Shown one piece after another: positions 1 through 12,400 of a DNA stretch of 64,000 nucleotides (within the stretch, counting starts at the first letter, position 1; the number at the start of each line of letters is the position of its first letter). Source of the stretch: Metarhizium brunneum (lineage: Eukaryota; Ascomycota; Sordariomycetes; Hypocreales; Clavicipitaceae); NCBI RefSeq assembly GCF_013426205.1, contig NC_089424.1:4340001-4404000 (forward strand). The letters are read 5' to 3'. Under the pieces are notes generated by a model that was not told where the DNA came from, did no database searches, and saw only the letters and a list, made by a program, of their open reading frames with translations. A program made the translations under genes and the position numbers.

Positions 1-1449
1 GCATATAATTCCACAATGCAGGTTGCGTCTTTGTCAGCCCCGTTTGGTCCGCGGCCCAGTAGTTCATTTGAAGGTTAATATTGGCATGGTAGTCCGCACT
101 CCAAGCGGGGGAAAGCTGCTCAGCCCAACGACCTTGCAAGTTGGCGGGGAGTGAGTTGTCTCGCGAAGATGCGATGAGCAGGTAGCGAGCGTAGTCGAAC
201 AGAAGCCCTTCGACAAAAGGGTCTCCCTTTCCGTCTACCGAGTACTGAGAAATGATTGATGCCGTGTCCTTCTTAACGGATCCGTTTGGATCCGGAAGAT
301 TGAGAGTAAACGTGCCAAAAAGTTCAGCATAATCGGATACATGTTGCGATAGCATGTCCTCGTAGGTTGTCTTGGCTGCCTTTAACACCGCAGCTTCTAC
401 ACCGGGACCGGGGTCCTCTCCTTTAAAGCTGTAGTTGTTTTGCGCGTTGCCTTTCTTCTGGTCATAATTTGTGTTGGCGCTGAAGACGATTGTCAACGAG
501 TTGCTGCCTCCAGAGGGTGTAATAGTCAGGGTCCCATCATCGGAGCAAGACGTATTTGCCCCGTTACCTCCTTTGGCTCTTGCTTCGTATCTCATTCCGG
601 CAGGGGGACCAGCCCTTGTCGTACCGCTGAGGCGCGCGAATTCATTACTACATGACGACTTTGCCAGAATTGTGTCCACAAGCAGGTCTTCAAACTTGAC
701 TGTTGTTTTAGGCACAGTACCAGTTGACGCTATATTGAAAAAACAGGCCTGTGCTGGATACGAGCAAAACAAGTTGGTGGTATATTTCACCGAGTCAACC
801 ACGTAGGTCGTTGTGTAGAGGCCACGGTCGAGGTCCAAAGTGCGATTATAGTCGCTATACAACGTGCCATGTCCGATCGCAATACTTATGTTTCCCAAGG
901 CGCGATACGAGCCGTAATGGTCTCCGCTCCCGTAAAGGGCAGTTACGTCTGGTATAAGTTAGTATTACTGAAGATGCTAGTCTCTGTGGTGACCCTCACT
1001 GCCGGATCCTCTCTTGAATATAAAGTCGCGTATTCCTGGAAGAGCACCTGCCTTGGATGAAGGAGGATTGCCTCCTGTGTATGTCTATTTCACGTCAGCC
1101 CGTTAATCTCGATATTGGTGCAGAAACAGGCCACCAACTGAGCTTTCAAAAGGGCCCCCGCTCCATAACGAGTCCACATTCAATGCAAGCTTCTCTGAAC
1201 CAGGTGGTCCGAAAGGCATTGCTGCAAAGAAGGACAAGTTAGCTTGACGACACAAGTAATGGCAGGCTATGGTGTCATACCTCCTAGTTTTCCATTGCCT
1301 ACTGGATAGGTAGTCTTGAGAATAGTCTCATCACTAGACTGAGGCGCATATGTCGCTGGTTGTGTTGACCACAAAGATCGAGCAGATCCAAGAGCTGTAG
1401 CCTGCAAGAAGGCCACAGCAATGGTGTTCAAGTTGATCCAATGCATCAT
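1..1449 (-). CDS. GH95 alpha-L-fucosidase, 5' part (cut by window edge)
   Basis: Secreted alpha-1,2-L-fucosidase of glycoside hydrolase family 95, expected to release terminal L-fucose from glycans. Exon 1 (1449-1281) encodes a signal peptide followed by the family's N-terminal motif [11 protein letters not shown] 59-nt intron (1280-1222, branch GCTAAC) leads to [20 protein letters not shown], a GH95 hallmark. Later exons contain YTGGNP, DIRDFIF-like and [14 protein letters not shown] segments. The last stretch before the edge reads [11 protein letters not shown]; its two Asn correspond to the catalytic asparagines of the family. Further introns between about 1120 and 950 are evident from frame changes but their exact ends were not fixed. 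A TATATAA lies about 80 bp upstream of the ATG. The C-terminal half, with the general acid, is outside the window. Confidence 0.9.
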
Positions 1450-1528
1450 GACAGGCGGCTGACTAGTAAAAGGGGCATTTCCCGTTCTGCTTGTTTTGAT
1501 CTATTGAGAGGTAGGCGAAATGGATCCA

Positions 1529-1535
1529 TTATATA
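1529..1535 (-). promoter_or_regulatory. TATA box of the GH95 gene
   Basis: TATATAA on the minus strand about 80 bp upstream of the GH95 ATG at 1449, a normal spacing for a fungal core promoter. The rest of 1450-2076 shows no supported gene and is taken as the promoter and upstream region of the fucosidase. Confidence 0.5.
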
Positions 1536-2076
1536 CCGCCCTAGTTTCCAGTGGCATAAGATCTAGCAAAAATGAGCCTCCGTTCCATGCCATGAATCCC
1601 ATAACAGTCAGCCAGCCCTCCTCGGTACTGTGCTGATGTGGGAAGCGGGGAAAGCACTAATGTAGTCAATGTGACTAAGGAATTGATGCCCACCGATCTG
1701 CAAAAGTAGTTAGAACCCGACGGATAATGGAGCAACATGGAGGTTTACTCCATATAAATAGGAGGAGTATGAGGCCCCGTGCAACAGCTACCATCTTATG
1801 AATCTGTCAGTGCGGCAGCCAAAACCACTGGCTAGATATGGATCCGGCGGCAGTGCTCAAAAAGGAACGAGATCATTCATTCCAATCAGTTGCTAGGTTT
1901 CTCCATATTTCGAGTAGATCACTTGATCTGGTCCAACTCGAAGTTTGCTTCTGTAGTTGGCCATTCAGGACCGACATATCCGCATTGGACTTTGCCACTA
2001 GACATTCAATAGTCGCCGTGGCGAGGCTAAAATAATATGCCATTGCATCATGTCAAAACCACAGGTAGCCCATCCA

Positions 2077-5000
2077 CTACAGAGCCAACCCTTTGGCACC
2101 CTTTGTCCATCTGTAGAGAGATAAAGCTCTACGCCTTGCCCGATGTTCCTCCCAGTCGGTAGTACCTGTTCCTCGCACGCTGTATAGCGTGGAGCGCACC
2201 ACTTTTCGAAAGTTTTTCTGCTCAAAAAAATTTAGTTCGTGATGGTGAAATAGAATAGGCAACCAAGGAAAGTACCTGAAACTCAGTGTTCAATGTAACA
2301 ACACACACTTCGTGGGCTCGGATGATGTTCTCGCATGCTTGCTCCACGGACTCGTTGGGACCAAGTTGCGGCATCCGATCTGCAAAGAGGAGCAGAATGA
2401 AACTACCCTGAAGAAGGTAAATCCCAAATAGATACGACATAAAGGTGAGCTCAGGATCAATGGTGAGAATCGTCGAAACAGACTGGGATGCCGAAATGGC
2501 ATGCGATGCGCATTCGGTGAAGTGTTCTGAGGTGATCCAGTCATCACCCCCGTCTAACATGGAAATCGCATCCCATTTGCCATGTAAAAGGACGTGAAGG
2601 ACATGTAAAATGTGGGTGCTATAAGCCATAACAAGTCGAACTTTGGATTGGTCCGCTTGATATGAGGATGACGATGACATCTTAAAACCGGGGGCTGGCA
2701 TGCCGCTCAATAGGTCTCGTCCGCCTTGTCCAGGTATTTGGAATGCTGTAGATGCTGGCACAATAGCGGCATCACGGCCTAATGCACCAAGACTGAACTC
2801 GTAGTCAGTCAAGAGATGTTGCACAACAGATATGGAGTATGCATCGTCTTGTTGGCCAAGTCGAGGGTGTCGACGTCGATGATGAATTTCGATAATGTCT
2901 CCAAGGATTGCCATGAGAGGAAGAAAATATTCAAGGTATCCAGTTCCGGTTGCAAGAACCGGAGGACCCATGACTCTCGTAGGGAGTTCCCGGGGCGGGA
3001 TGGCGTCCAGATTTTCCCAGATACGTTCCGGAAGCGGAGCTGTCGATTGTTAGCGATTTAGAACGCCATCTTTTTTTGAAACCAACCAAAGTGGAAGGGC
3101 TGGGCAGGTTTATACGAACCATATACCTCACAATATGAGTCTGGCATAGAAAGGACTGTGTTGAAGGACAGGCTCAAATGTCTGTCGAGACTGTAGAGAA
3201 GCCAAAACACCCGCCGTCGTTCCTCCCGCCGCTCAAATTCAGCAAAGGTCGCATCAGAGCGATCCCTATGGCAGGAACATAGAGGGTTTGCACACGGCGA
3301 AACTGAAGCCGGACACCTCTCGTCCTCTCGGTTTAATTGTAGGGAGAGAGTCAGTCTCAAAGCTTTCGACCACCATTTGTAACAATCAGACTTGAAATCG
3401 CCGCCTGATACAGCGATAGACAACAGGATAAAGGTAAGAACATCGTCCACTCCCCCAGCCGGTTCGTTTGCTGCCGTGGTCGTTGGAACAGACGCGGAGT
3501 TGGCCCATCCGGGAATTGGGACCTCTTTCTCGGCCCTCAAACCACCTAGGTAAACGTCAGCATTTCCCCCAAAGGGCGCTTACAATGAGGGTCGGCTCCG
3601 TACCGTGGATTCGATGCCAGCGGTCAGGGTCTCTCTCGGAAACCAACGATATGGCTAGGTCGTACAAGTCATTCACTACCTTGGCCCGAGTTCCAGGCAC
3701 ATGGAGAAGCATAACATCCGCCGTTTGTGCAACGCACCACAAAATTGTGGCCAGAAGAGCAGGAGTGGTATGTCTTGGGCTAGTTGGATGAAGAATAGAC
3801 TTTCTGCGGAATATGCGAGTGAGAATGTATGGCGAGGCACCGCGGAACAACGAGCTTCCGGGATCAGTAAGGAAAATATCAAGCAGCTCGCAAGCTACTG
3901 AAGCTGGAAGTATGTTTCGTATATACGGTAAGACTGGATCGAGAAATCTGTAACAACAATCCTCCGTTGGAGCTTTTTGAAGGAGGTCGGGCGACAAGCT
4001 ATTGGGTACCGTAGCAGTGCTGAAAGACTCTCGAGTACTGTCGCCGTTACTAGCGGCAGATCTAAATGAATCACGATGGTCTTGAGTTCTTCGGTATTCG
4101 TGCGGTCTACCGAGATTTGCTGGGGATGGATACCCGACACTATCATCTGATATGAGTGCTTCCGAGTCTGCAACGTGATTGTCTGAGAATGCCGCCGACA
4201 ATGAACCTGCCCGGGGTCGGAACGCTCGAGAATCGGACGTAGCATTTTTGTGTGAACCTGGTTGAATAAGTGAAGTAACGGACATAGACGTAGATACACG
4301 TCGTCTTCTTTCAGGGGACTCATTGCCGTGTGAGATTACGCTCTCTGCATGGCTGACTAGCCGGCCATCGACGATAGGCGGGATATTGCTCGCGGGAGAG
4401 CCACCACGTTGATCCGCTTGAGAGGATAAAGATAGAGGCTGCCTGTCCGCAACCGCCGATTCACCGGCAGGTGATGCTGATGGCGGTGAGGATTGAGACG
4501 CCCGTCCATCGTCGGGAGTGCCTGTTGGAGGTACTGGGCGTTGTGACTCGGATTGGAACCTGACCGAAGTAGAGGCTGGCAGGCGGCCTCTCTTCTTGAT
4601 CTCCCTATTATACCGACAAACGTACCCATAGTCTTCGACGAGATAGATATAAACGTCAGTCACTGAATCATCCATAGTGGTAGCGATTGGCGGTGACTAG
4701 GCGGTGACTGCAGTTACAAGGCCGTAGAGACTGGGTATGAAAGCAAATATTGTTTGCCAGGACGTTCTGACGTTTTGTAACAAACAGGCGACAAGCCGAA
4801 TAGTCACAACATTGAAGAAAGACAATCTCACCTTGACATCTACGGCACGGACTAGACAATGGGCATTGGTTAGTACAGACGTCGAAATTCAACACCAAAG
4901 AATTCCAGTTGGACTTGCCTTTCCCCATCACAGCGAGTCCGTGATGTGCTGCACTTGTCGCAGGCTCTCCTCGTGCGCTTTCTTGGCCTGGCGTGCTCCT

Positions 5001-5091
5001 GTTGGGGGCTGGAGATAACCTCTGGAGATTGGCCTATCTCATCCCCAGATCCCAGCATGGAGTCTTGCTTCCGAAGGTCGACTTGGGCCAT
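2077..5091 (-). CDS. XlnR/Xyr1-type Zn2Cys6 transcriptional activator (paralog)
   Basis: Nuclear DNA-binding regulator of the xylanolytic-activator family. I read six exons: 5091-4919, 4851-4832 (only 20 nt), 4632-3604, 3545-3120, 3039-2276 and 2217-2077. They sum to 2553 nt, in frame, 850 aa. The Cys6 finger is split over the first three exons: ACDKCSTSRTRCDGE, SPCRRCQ, then DYGYVCRYNREIKKRGR. The fungal_trans region contains RRVFWLLYSLDRHLSL, LATGTGYLEYFLPLMAILGD, GIYLLQGSFILLL and IIRAHEVCVVTLNTEFQ, which match XlnR closely as I remember it; the C-terminus ends with an ALSLYRWT segment as in XlnR. The N-terminus before the finger is much shorter than in canonical XlnR, so this looks like a paralog rather than the main xylanase regulator. 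Intron 1 appears to be a GC-AG intron. It lies between the fucosidase and, divergently, a sugar transporter, suggesting local control of both. The upstream in-frame Met at 5271 was not preferred. Confidence 0.88.
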
Positions 5092-6443
5092 GGCGGAGGG
5101 CAGCCGGCGGCTCGTGTTGGACACAAATATGGAGAAAGGGGTTAGAAATAGCCGTGGTGGATGAATGCAGGTCCTGGCCGAGCAAATGGCGCCAAGGCCT
5201 GGTGTTGTACACAGCTTGGCACGAAATGAATGATGCCGATTGAGGCTGTGGGAAATGGGTTCCGGAGCCAAGTTATGCGAGCCGACGGTTCAAGGGGTCT
5301 GGTCTTGACTTGTGAATGCGAACCGGGCAGGCAGCATGTGAGGGGCGACGTCGGCTTCCATGTGTAGTCTGGCTCTTTCATTTACCAGCGGCCACTGTGG
5401 GCTGTCAGCTGGCTGGCAGTGGCGGATGCACGGGCAACGGCAGCTAAGCAGCTGCTGAAAACGGGAAGGCGCGACCGGGAACTGGCAGGAGCACTTGCTG
5501 GGCGCTTCTCTCACATGCGGGCACCTCGCTCAGTGACGAAGCTATTGACACAATTCGAAAGATTGACCCTTCAAAATCTGAGGCTACAATCCCCCTGCCT
5601 GAGATCATGGCGTTTTGGCAGAAGCGCGGCCTGGCGTTCACTGACGAGAATAAATACGACCCTTCTTATCCCGCTCGCGCGATTTGTTCCGACATGTGCT
5701 CCATACATTTGTATGGACCTTCTGACCGCACTCGACGAGAAGACGCAAGTTGGCATGCAGCCTCGCCCCAGGTGCCCTCTTTGAGTCTTGTTCATCACGT
5801 CCAACCATCTCCAATAATTGAGCCTGGCATCGCCGCCACATCACAAGTGTTCATGACCCTGTTTTCTGGCATTTGACAACTATAATCTGGGGCAACCAGA
5901 TCTCGGCGCCACCTTCCGCCAACACCAACTTTCCCCCGCGTAGCACGTCCAGCCACAGGTGCTTAGTGAGCGTTGGCGCAGGACAATCTCTCCGATTGAA
6001 ATGCGGAGTCACGCCAGACTTTTGAGTTGACTGAGTGTCCTTGCCATCCCTATTTATCCGACGGCCATTTCGCGCGGTGTCCAGGGACGGGAAAAGCTCC
6101 CCGTGGCTTGAGACAAGGTCGACGACATTCAGCTATGAACGGTTTGAACGGCCGATGCCAACTTTGGGATCCAACGGGAGCTGTCGAAACAGAAATCGTG
6201 TGCGTGGAGGCTGCGGTGGTGTCTGGGGAAACGCTTTTATTGTGAACTACCACTTTGGCCTGGAAGAGGCCATCAAATGGATACTGTCCGAACATAAATA
6301 CTTAGGGCAAAGGAACCACTCATTGCATCGAGAAATCCTCAGTTGTTTCCAGAACAGAATCAAGGGACTTCCTCCCTGGACGAAAGTGCTTGTTTTCTTA
6401 TTCTGCCCTCCAACGGCAGACTTCGACACTAGTTCTTGCAATC
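5092..6443. other. Divergent intergenic region, regulator / sugar transporter
   Basis: About 1.35 kb between the starts of the XlnR-like gene (minus) and the transporter (plus). Short open frames here have no recognisable protein features and were rejected. It presumably holds both promoters. Confidence 0.5.
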
Positions 6444-8076
6444 ATGACGACCAAGCCGTCACACTTGAGAAGGCAGCCTTTGCGAGTTCACGATGATGAC
6501 AGAACTAATGCTGCCGAGATGACCTTGCGTCAATCTCTGTTCCCGATTTGCCTTGTTACGGTTCTCTTCTTTCTTTGGGGATTTTCTTACGGGTTGCTCG
6601 ATACTTTGAACAAGCATTTCCAAAACACTCTGCACATTGACAAGTCGAGATCTGCCGGCCTTCAGGCAGCCTACTTTGGGTGCGTATATACTGAAAGGAC
6701 CTTTGATACGTTGCTAAGCAGATTTTAGTGCATACCCCCTGGCTTCTCTTGGTCATGCGGCCTGGATTTTACGTCATTTTGGCTACCGTGCCGTCTTTAT
6801 CTGGGGCCTCTGTCTCTACGGTAAGCTAAAACACTCATACCGATGTGCTCCTCGAGGATCAAATGTTGAACCAGATACCACAGGTGTTGGAGCATTGCTC
6901 ACCATTCCTGCTATCAAATCGCACAGTTTTGGGGGATTCTGCGCTTGTATTTTCGTCATCGGCAACGGCCTAGGATCACTCGAGACAGCTGCCAATCCGT
7001 ATATTACCGGTAAGCCCCCTGGTTTAACTGTGAATAAGGTTGAAGTTTTGCGAAGGAGTTGCTAATACTGTTCCTAGTGTGCGGACCCCCAAAATATGCT
7101 GAAATCAGAATCAATATCTCCCAGGCTTTCAATGGTATAGGATCCGTAGTCGCACCCGTGATGGGATCGTACGTGTTTTTCACATTCAACGATCAAGATG
7201 CGCTGCGCAATGTGCAGTGGGTTTATTTGGCGATTGCGGCGTTCGTCTTTACCTTGGCTGCAATCTTCCTGTTTGCCCGCATACCCGAAATCACCGATGC
7301 GGACATGGAATTCCAGGCCGCAGAAGCCCACGCAGTTGACAACGATTTGCCTTTCAAAAAGCAATACAGGCTGTTCCATGCTGCCTTTTCTCAGTTCTGT
7401 TATACGGGTGCTCAAGTTGCTATTGCCACGTAAGCAAACAGCACTAGTCTGCGTGCAGGGCAAGTTGCTAACTGCTGTGACTAGCTATTTCATTAACTAT
7501 GTTACGGATACGAGACAGGGTACTAGCAATGCGAAGGCTTCTCAGTTCCTGGCTGGTGCCCAAGGCGCATTTGCTGTCGGCCGATTTGCCGGCGTTGGTC
7601 TAATGAACTGCTTCAAACCTAGGGCGGTATTTGGCGTCTACCTGACGCTTTGTATGGTCTTCATTGCGCCAACCATTACACAAAGGGGCAACACTGGACT
7701 CGCATTGCTATATGTCACACTCTTCTTCGAGTCCATCTGTTTCCCAACCATCGTGGCTCTGGGTATGAGAGGTCTTGGCCGTCATACAAAGCGCGGGTCA
7801 GGGTATATTATTGCAGGTGTTCTGGGCGGTGCTGTTGTTCCACCTCTGACTGGTCATGTTGCAGATATGCACTCGACCGCGACGTCCATGGTTGTGCCCT
7901 TGTGCTTCTTTTTCGGCGCATGGTCATATGCGCTGGCAGTCAACTTTGTACCATGGTACAAAGACACCATTGATGCGTATGCCGTCACTGAAGTTGGCGT
8001 GGGGCCGACCATTGCTGTTGCTCAAGATGTAGAGATGCAGAAGGGTGTGGGTGAGGACAGAGGCGGTGACGACTGA
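6444..8076 (+). CDS. MFS sugar transporter, FucP / fucose:proton symporter type
   Basis: Integral plasma-membrane symporter of the major facilitator superfamily, FHS (L-fucose/glucose/galactose permease) branch. Five exons: 6444-6679, 6729-6820, 6884-7009, 7078-7429 and 7485-8076; they sum to 1398 nt (465 aa), in frame, with GT-AG introns. The first membrane segment, LFFLWGFSYGLLDTLNKHFQ, is typical of FucP homologs. Later segments include FVIGNGLGSLETAANPYIT, NISQAFNGIGSVVAP, FINYVTDTRQG and SICFPTIVALGMRGLGRHTK. About 12 hydrophobic helices fit the length. Neighbours are a GH95 fucosidase and an XlnR-type regulator, so L-fucose or a related hexose is the likely cargo; specificity is inferred from family and context only. 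Confidence 0.88.
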
Positions 8077-8456
8077 TGAGGAGGCACTCGTCTGAGGATG
8101 TGGAGCTCATGCCGCAATGAAACATGATTCCCTTCATGCTATAGCCCAAGAGCTCACCTTTCTTATTATAACAATACGAAATAGTCCAATATTAGGCTTT
8201 GAAACCATCGTGGGATTGTGCCCAGTGATCATGGCCGATGACTGTGTGGTTGGAGTTTACTTGTTACAGGGACAAAGGCTCCAATGGTCACAATAACCTG
8301 CTTTCGACTCCGTCTCGGATTTTTAAACATGGGCATAGTCCGCTGGTCAAGGTCCATTCAAGGTCCTACAGTCTCTGTAAAAGAATCCATGCGCTCCATA
8401 TGGGATGTCACCAAGCCCCCATTCATGTAGTTTATACCTGCCGGCCCATGATTCAC
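8077..8456. other. Convergent 3' intergenic region
   Basis: 380 bp between the 3' ends of the transporter and the dehydrogenase. Only untranslated-type sequence is seen; no gene or strong repeat. Confidence 0.4.
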
Positions 8457-9423
8457 TCATATCCACGCCCCGTCAACCTGGTACACACTCCCACTCACAA
8501 ACGTGCTCTCAGGACCCAACAAGAAGACAATGACATTCGCCGTCTCCTCCGCCGTGCCTTGTCTCCTGAAAGCAGAGGGGTCATCAAACGGTGCGTCCTT
8601 GGCCCTGCCAACAAAATCCCAATTCTTCTGCATCAGGGGCGTGTACACGGCGCCGGGGGCGACCGCGTTGACGCGAATTTCGCGGTCGCCGTTTTCTAGG
8701 GCCGCGGCCTTGGTGAGGCCAACGATGCCGTGTTTACTGGCATCATAGGCGGCGTGCTTTGCGAAGCCTAGCGGGGCGTTAGCAAGATGGACGTATCTTG
8801 AGGAAATGAAGTCGCGGGAGGGGAGGAGAGAACCAGCCTTTTAGGCCATGGATGGACGAGACGTTGACGATTGACCCGCCGTCGACGACGTTGCGCAGCT
8901 CGGCTCGCAGGCAATACATTGTGCCCGTCAAGTTGACGCCGATAATCTTGTCCCACTCGTCGTCGTCCAGCTCTGCAACGGACGCAATGCCGTGGCCCTT
9001 GCCGATGACGCCGGCGACGTTGGCGGCGCCGTCTAGGCGGCCGTATTTGTCGACAATGGACGTGACCCAGCTGTCCACCTGGGTTCGCTTGGAGACGTCT
9101 ACTTTGGCCGTCATATGCGGTGCCCCCAGACCAGAGAAGAACTTTTCGGCGTCTTTGATGGCCTCTGGGTCAATGTCTGCAATGCACACGGTTGCGCCTT
9201 TGCGGGAGAGCAGCTGCGCCGTGGCGAGCCCGATGCCGCTTGCGCCGCCGGTGATGGCGTATACTTTGCCGCGTAGAGGGGTGTAGGGTGCCCCGTTTGC
9301 TTGGGTCATGGCCGAAGAGGAGGCCGTAGGGATAGGAGTGGGAGGAGTGCCGTCTTGGATGCGTTGGCGTTTAGGAGGGTTCAAGGGCTCGCCGTCGGCG
9401 TGTTCTGTTTTGACGCCGGCCAT
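8457..9423 (-). CDS. Short-chain dehydrogenase/reductase (SDR)
   Basis: NAD(P)-dependent oxidoreductase of the classical SDR family. Two exons, 9423-8838 and 8767-8457, sum to 897 nt (298 aa). Seen in order: the cofactor motif TGGASGIG, an acidic residue after the second strand (CIADIDPEA), the NVAG-type stretch, catalytic Ser in NVSSIHG, and the YxxxK pair in AYDASKHG directly after the intron. The C-terminus SVYQVDGAWI is family-typical. The only frame-consistent splice uses a GC donor (AAAG|GCTGGT) with TAG acceptor. If translation starts at 9423 there is an N-terminal extension of about 40 aa with a basic PPKRQR patch. A start at 9309 would give 260 aa, the usual SDR size, but a TATA-like ATATATA at 9521-9527 favours 9423. 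Near a fucosidase and fucose-type permease it could be an L-fucose dehydrogenase; this is inference. Confidence 0.85.
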
Positions 9424-12400
9424 GGGATGATGTCGCAGGAGGTGGAAGAAAATCAGGGCATGAGAGCTTTTTGGGGGAACAGTAAAATGTGATAGTTCAC
9501 TCTTAGATGACACCAAGCCCATATATAGCGTTCCAGGAAGCGGTTTCTCCTGGAAGGGTGGGTATATTGCCGATGATGGGAGTACGAAGACTACACAGCG
9601 CAAGACACGTTTCGATTCCAAGTTGGTTTGGAATGAGAATCGACTTTGCCGAGTGGATGGGAGCGAGTTGCTGGCGCCGACATTTCTACCGAGCCGCGAG
9701 GTGGCTGGCTGGATGTGGTGTCGTGATGTCAATTTGAGGGGCCGCAGGTGATGCTCAAATTCCATTGTCCTGTCTGGTTAAAGCCGGCGGGATGCAGATG
9801 CTTTGGTTGTTTTGCGTCGGGTGCAATTTATTAGAATAGGATTGGCTGCATCAGATTTCCTATGTTGGAGATTGAGTGGGGTTTCCCCCACGTAGAGCGG
9901 CCGATAGCGCCTCACCGGGTGCCGTCGGGATGATGAAAAGTCTCAGGCGCTTGTTTAAATACCCGACGGCAGATAGGTGAGTGACAGGCGAGGTGAAGTT
10001 GATGCTTATCAGCTCTACCGTGCCAGGGCGGCGGATAGATGTGCTCCAGGCTCTGAACATGATGACATGTTGCTTGACTGGAAAATGGACCTAGTTATGT
10101 CTGACTCAGGAACGGCCGTTGTGGTCTCTTCCGCCGGCCTTGGAGGGGGCATGGAGCAAACCCAGACATTGGCTTGGCCCAGCCAGCATCGTTTCCATCG
10201 AGTATGACGCCTTATTCCACCAGACACCAATAGTATGGGCCCGTGCCGCTATGGTGTAATTTAGCCGTGAAGATTGCGCATCTCAGCACATTGGAAGTTT
10301 GCCGTCGCCGAGTCAAACGGACGGGCTGTTCCGCCTGGCCAAGTCAGAGGAACTAATTGAGGGGTTTGGGCTGCCCAAAAGACAAGCTATATAAGACTCT
10401 TATGAGCCCTGTATCATCATCACAATCTTTCTGGGCTTGATAAAATCTGCAGGGCTTGCAGGCATTGGGCCTCTTGCATCGATATGACATACCGAGTCTA
10501 TTCCATCGCCCCTTAGCAACATTGCCTGGTACTACCAGCCTCGGGGGCCTTGGTACTACTACCTGGGCCTGGCATCTGAAAGGCTTCCGAGCCTCTCTCC
10601 ATAGAGTTTAGGCTCCGGATTCCGCTGATATTATGCCATGGACCTTAACTCGGCCTCTCGGAAAGCCAACGATCCATGGGAGTAGCAGAGGTTTCTTGAC
10701 AGGTCATGTATGTCTCATCAGACGATAGACTGGGATATCTATTAGTGACTTTGGCATTCCAATTACTCCAAGAGTCTATAGATGCTTACGGCCTCGGAAT
10801 CGTAGTCATATCACCCAAGGCTTGGTTGCCTCGCCGATATTGCTCCATGTTGATGTTTGTTCCAGTAGTGCACGTGTCAACAGAGGGTTTGAAGAAATAC
10901 CGTCATATATGAACTATGAGTTTGAAACGAATGCCGAATTGGCTAGATACTGTCCATATATATGTGCAGTAACTATGCTGCAGCTTCAACATGCTGGGGC
11001 CATTGCCTTTAGCCATGGAAAGGTCCATGGCCTCGTGGACAGTCCACGTTCCATGATTTAATCTACCAGTGCAAATTGATACCGTGAGGGGAGAGTGATT
11101 CACATCTAGCTATATGGCCCCAGAATTAATGGCCCCAAAGTTGGGCTTCGACGTGAGGCAAAGGTTATGGGCGTAGACAAGATGTGGCCCCAGATAAACC
11201 GGCCCCAATGCCCGGTGACTTGACGACTGGTTCACGGCTTGTAACAGCGACATGCTCCAGTACGGCCCGTCGGGTTAGTATTTACATATCTTTTAACAGG
11301 ATGTCCAGTACATGATGTTGTATAATCGTAATGTAGAGTCGGCTCACTTGGCTTGTTATCCACACAATTGCACCAGAAAACTACTCCTCGAACCATACTA
11401 TTTGGGTATTAAGAGCCAGACTGAATGCATTAAAGCGTACTTTGTCTCTTGTAGTATTTTTGTCCTGCGTCACTGTCTCTTGTTCTTCTGGCCAAGTTAG
11501 AGGCCTCTTTTGGGCCTGCTGGATGTGACAATTTCTGTCCAAGTACCCCTGCGTAAGTCAAAGGAACTGGCCCCAGGATCAAAATTTTGTGGCGTGTGCT
11601 GATTTGCCAGTATCTTGAGACAAATGTTGCTGCCAGCCTCACTCTCTGCAAGTCGCTTCACAAGGTGGCCCCAATCGGGATAACGGTGAGACTAGCTACA
11701 TGGAAAATGGCCCCAAATTGGTAGAGAGTACTTTTAAGGTATATCTGCTCAAGACACTGGGGCGAATTGATCTCTTTGCGTCTTGACAAATACGCAGTCC
11801 ACCTGGCGGAGCATGTACTCGTCTTTGAGGGTTCGACTGTACCCCTGGGGTCAGCTCCCTGACCAGCCAACTACCAATATGAATAAATATGGACACGGGT
11901 ATAATAATGCTTTGGTACCCTATGAAAGGGCTGGGTTTTTCCTGGCACCTATCGACCCCTTTGCTCGGCACCCACCCGTTGCTTTCGACTATTCCACAAA
12001 CTAGGCATCCCACAATGCGACTTTGGGGCGTCCCGTCGGGTTCCCTTGCATCACTACCGACTTTAATATACCATCAACATACAATTATTATAAAGATAAA
12101 ACATATAATTTCATCACCACAAGATAACCATGGGCCTGGGACCGGGGTGGTGCCGTCACCATTGGCCGTGGGGGGCAGTTGGGCCGGAGGAGGTGCCTCT
12201 GATACGCAACGGGGATAGGGATTCGTACTTGGTTTATTTTAACCACATCGACTCTTTTCCTCTTTTTATTTCATCTCATCTGCGGTGGCGCGGGGCCGTC
12301 CCTCGTCACAACGGTCGGGTTGATGCCGACGCATGTGCCGGTAAGACGATCAGGGTCAGGCCCTCACCAAGTTTGCCGGGAAGACAATTGCGGCTTAGAC

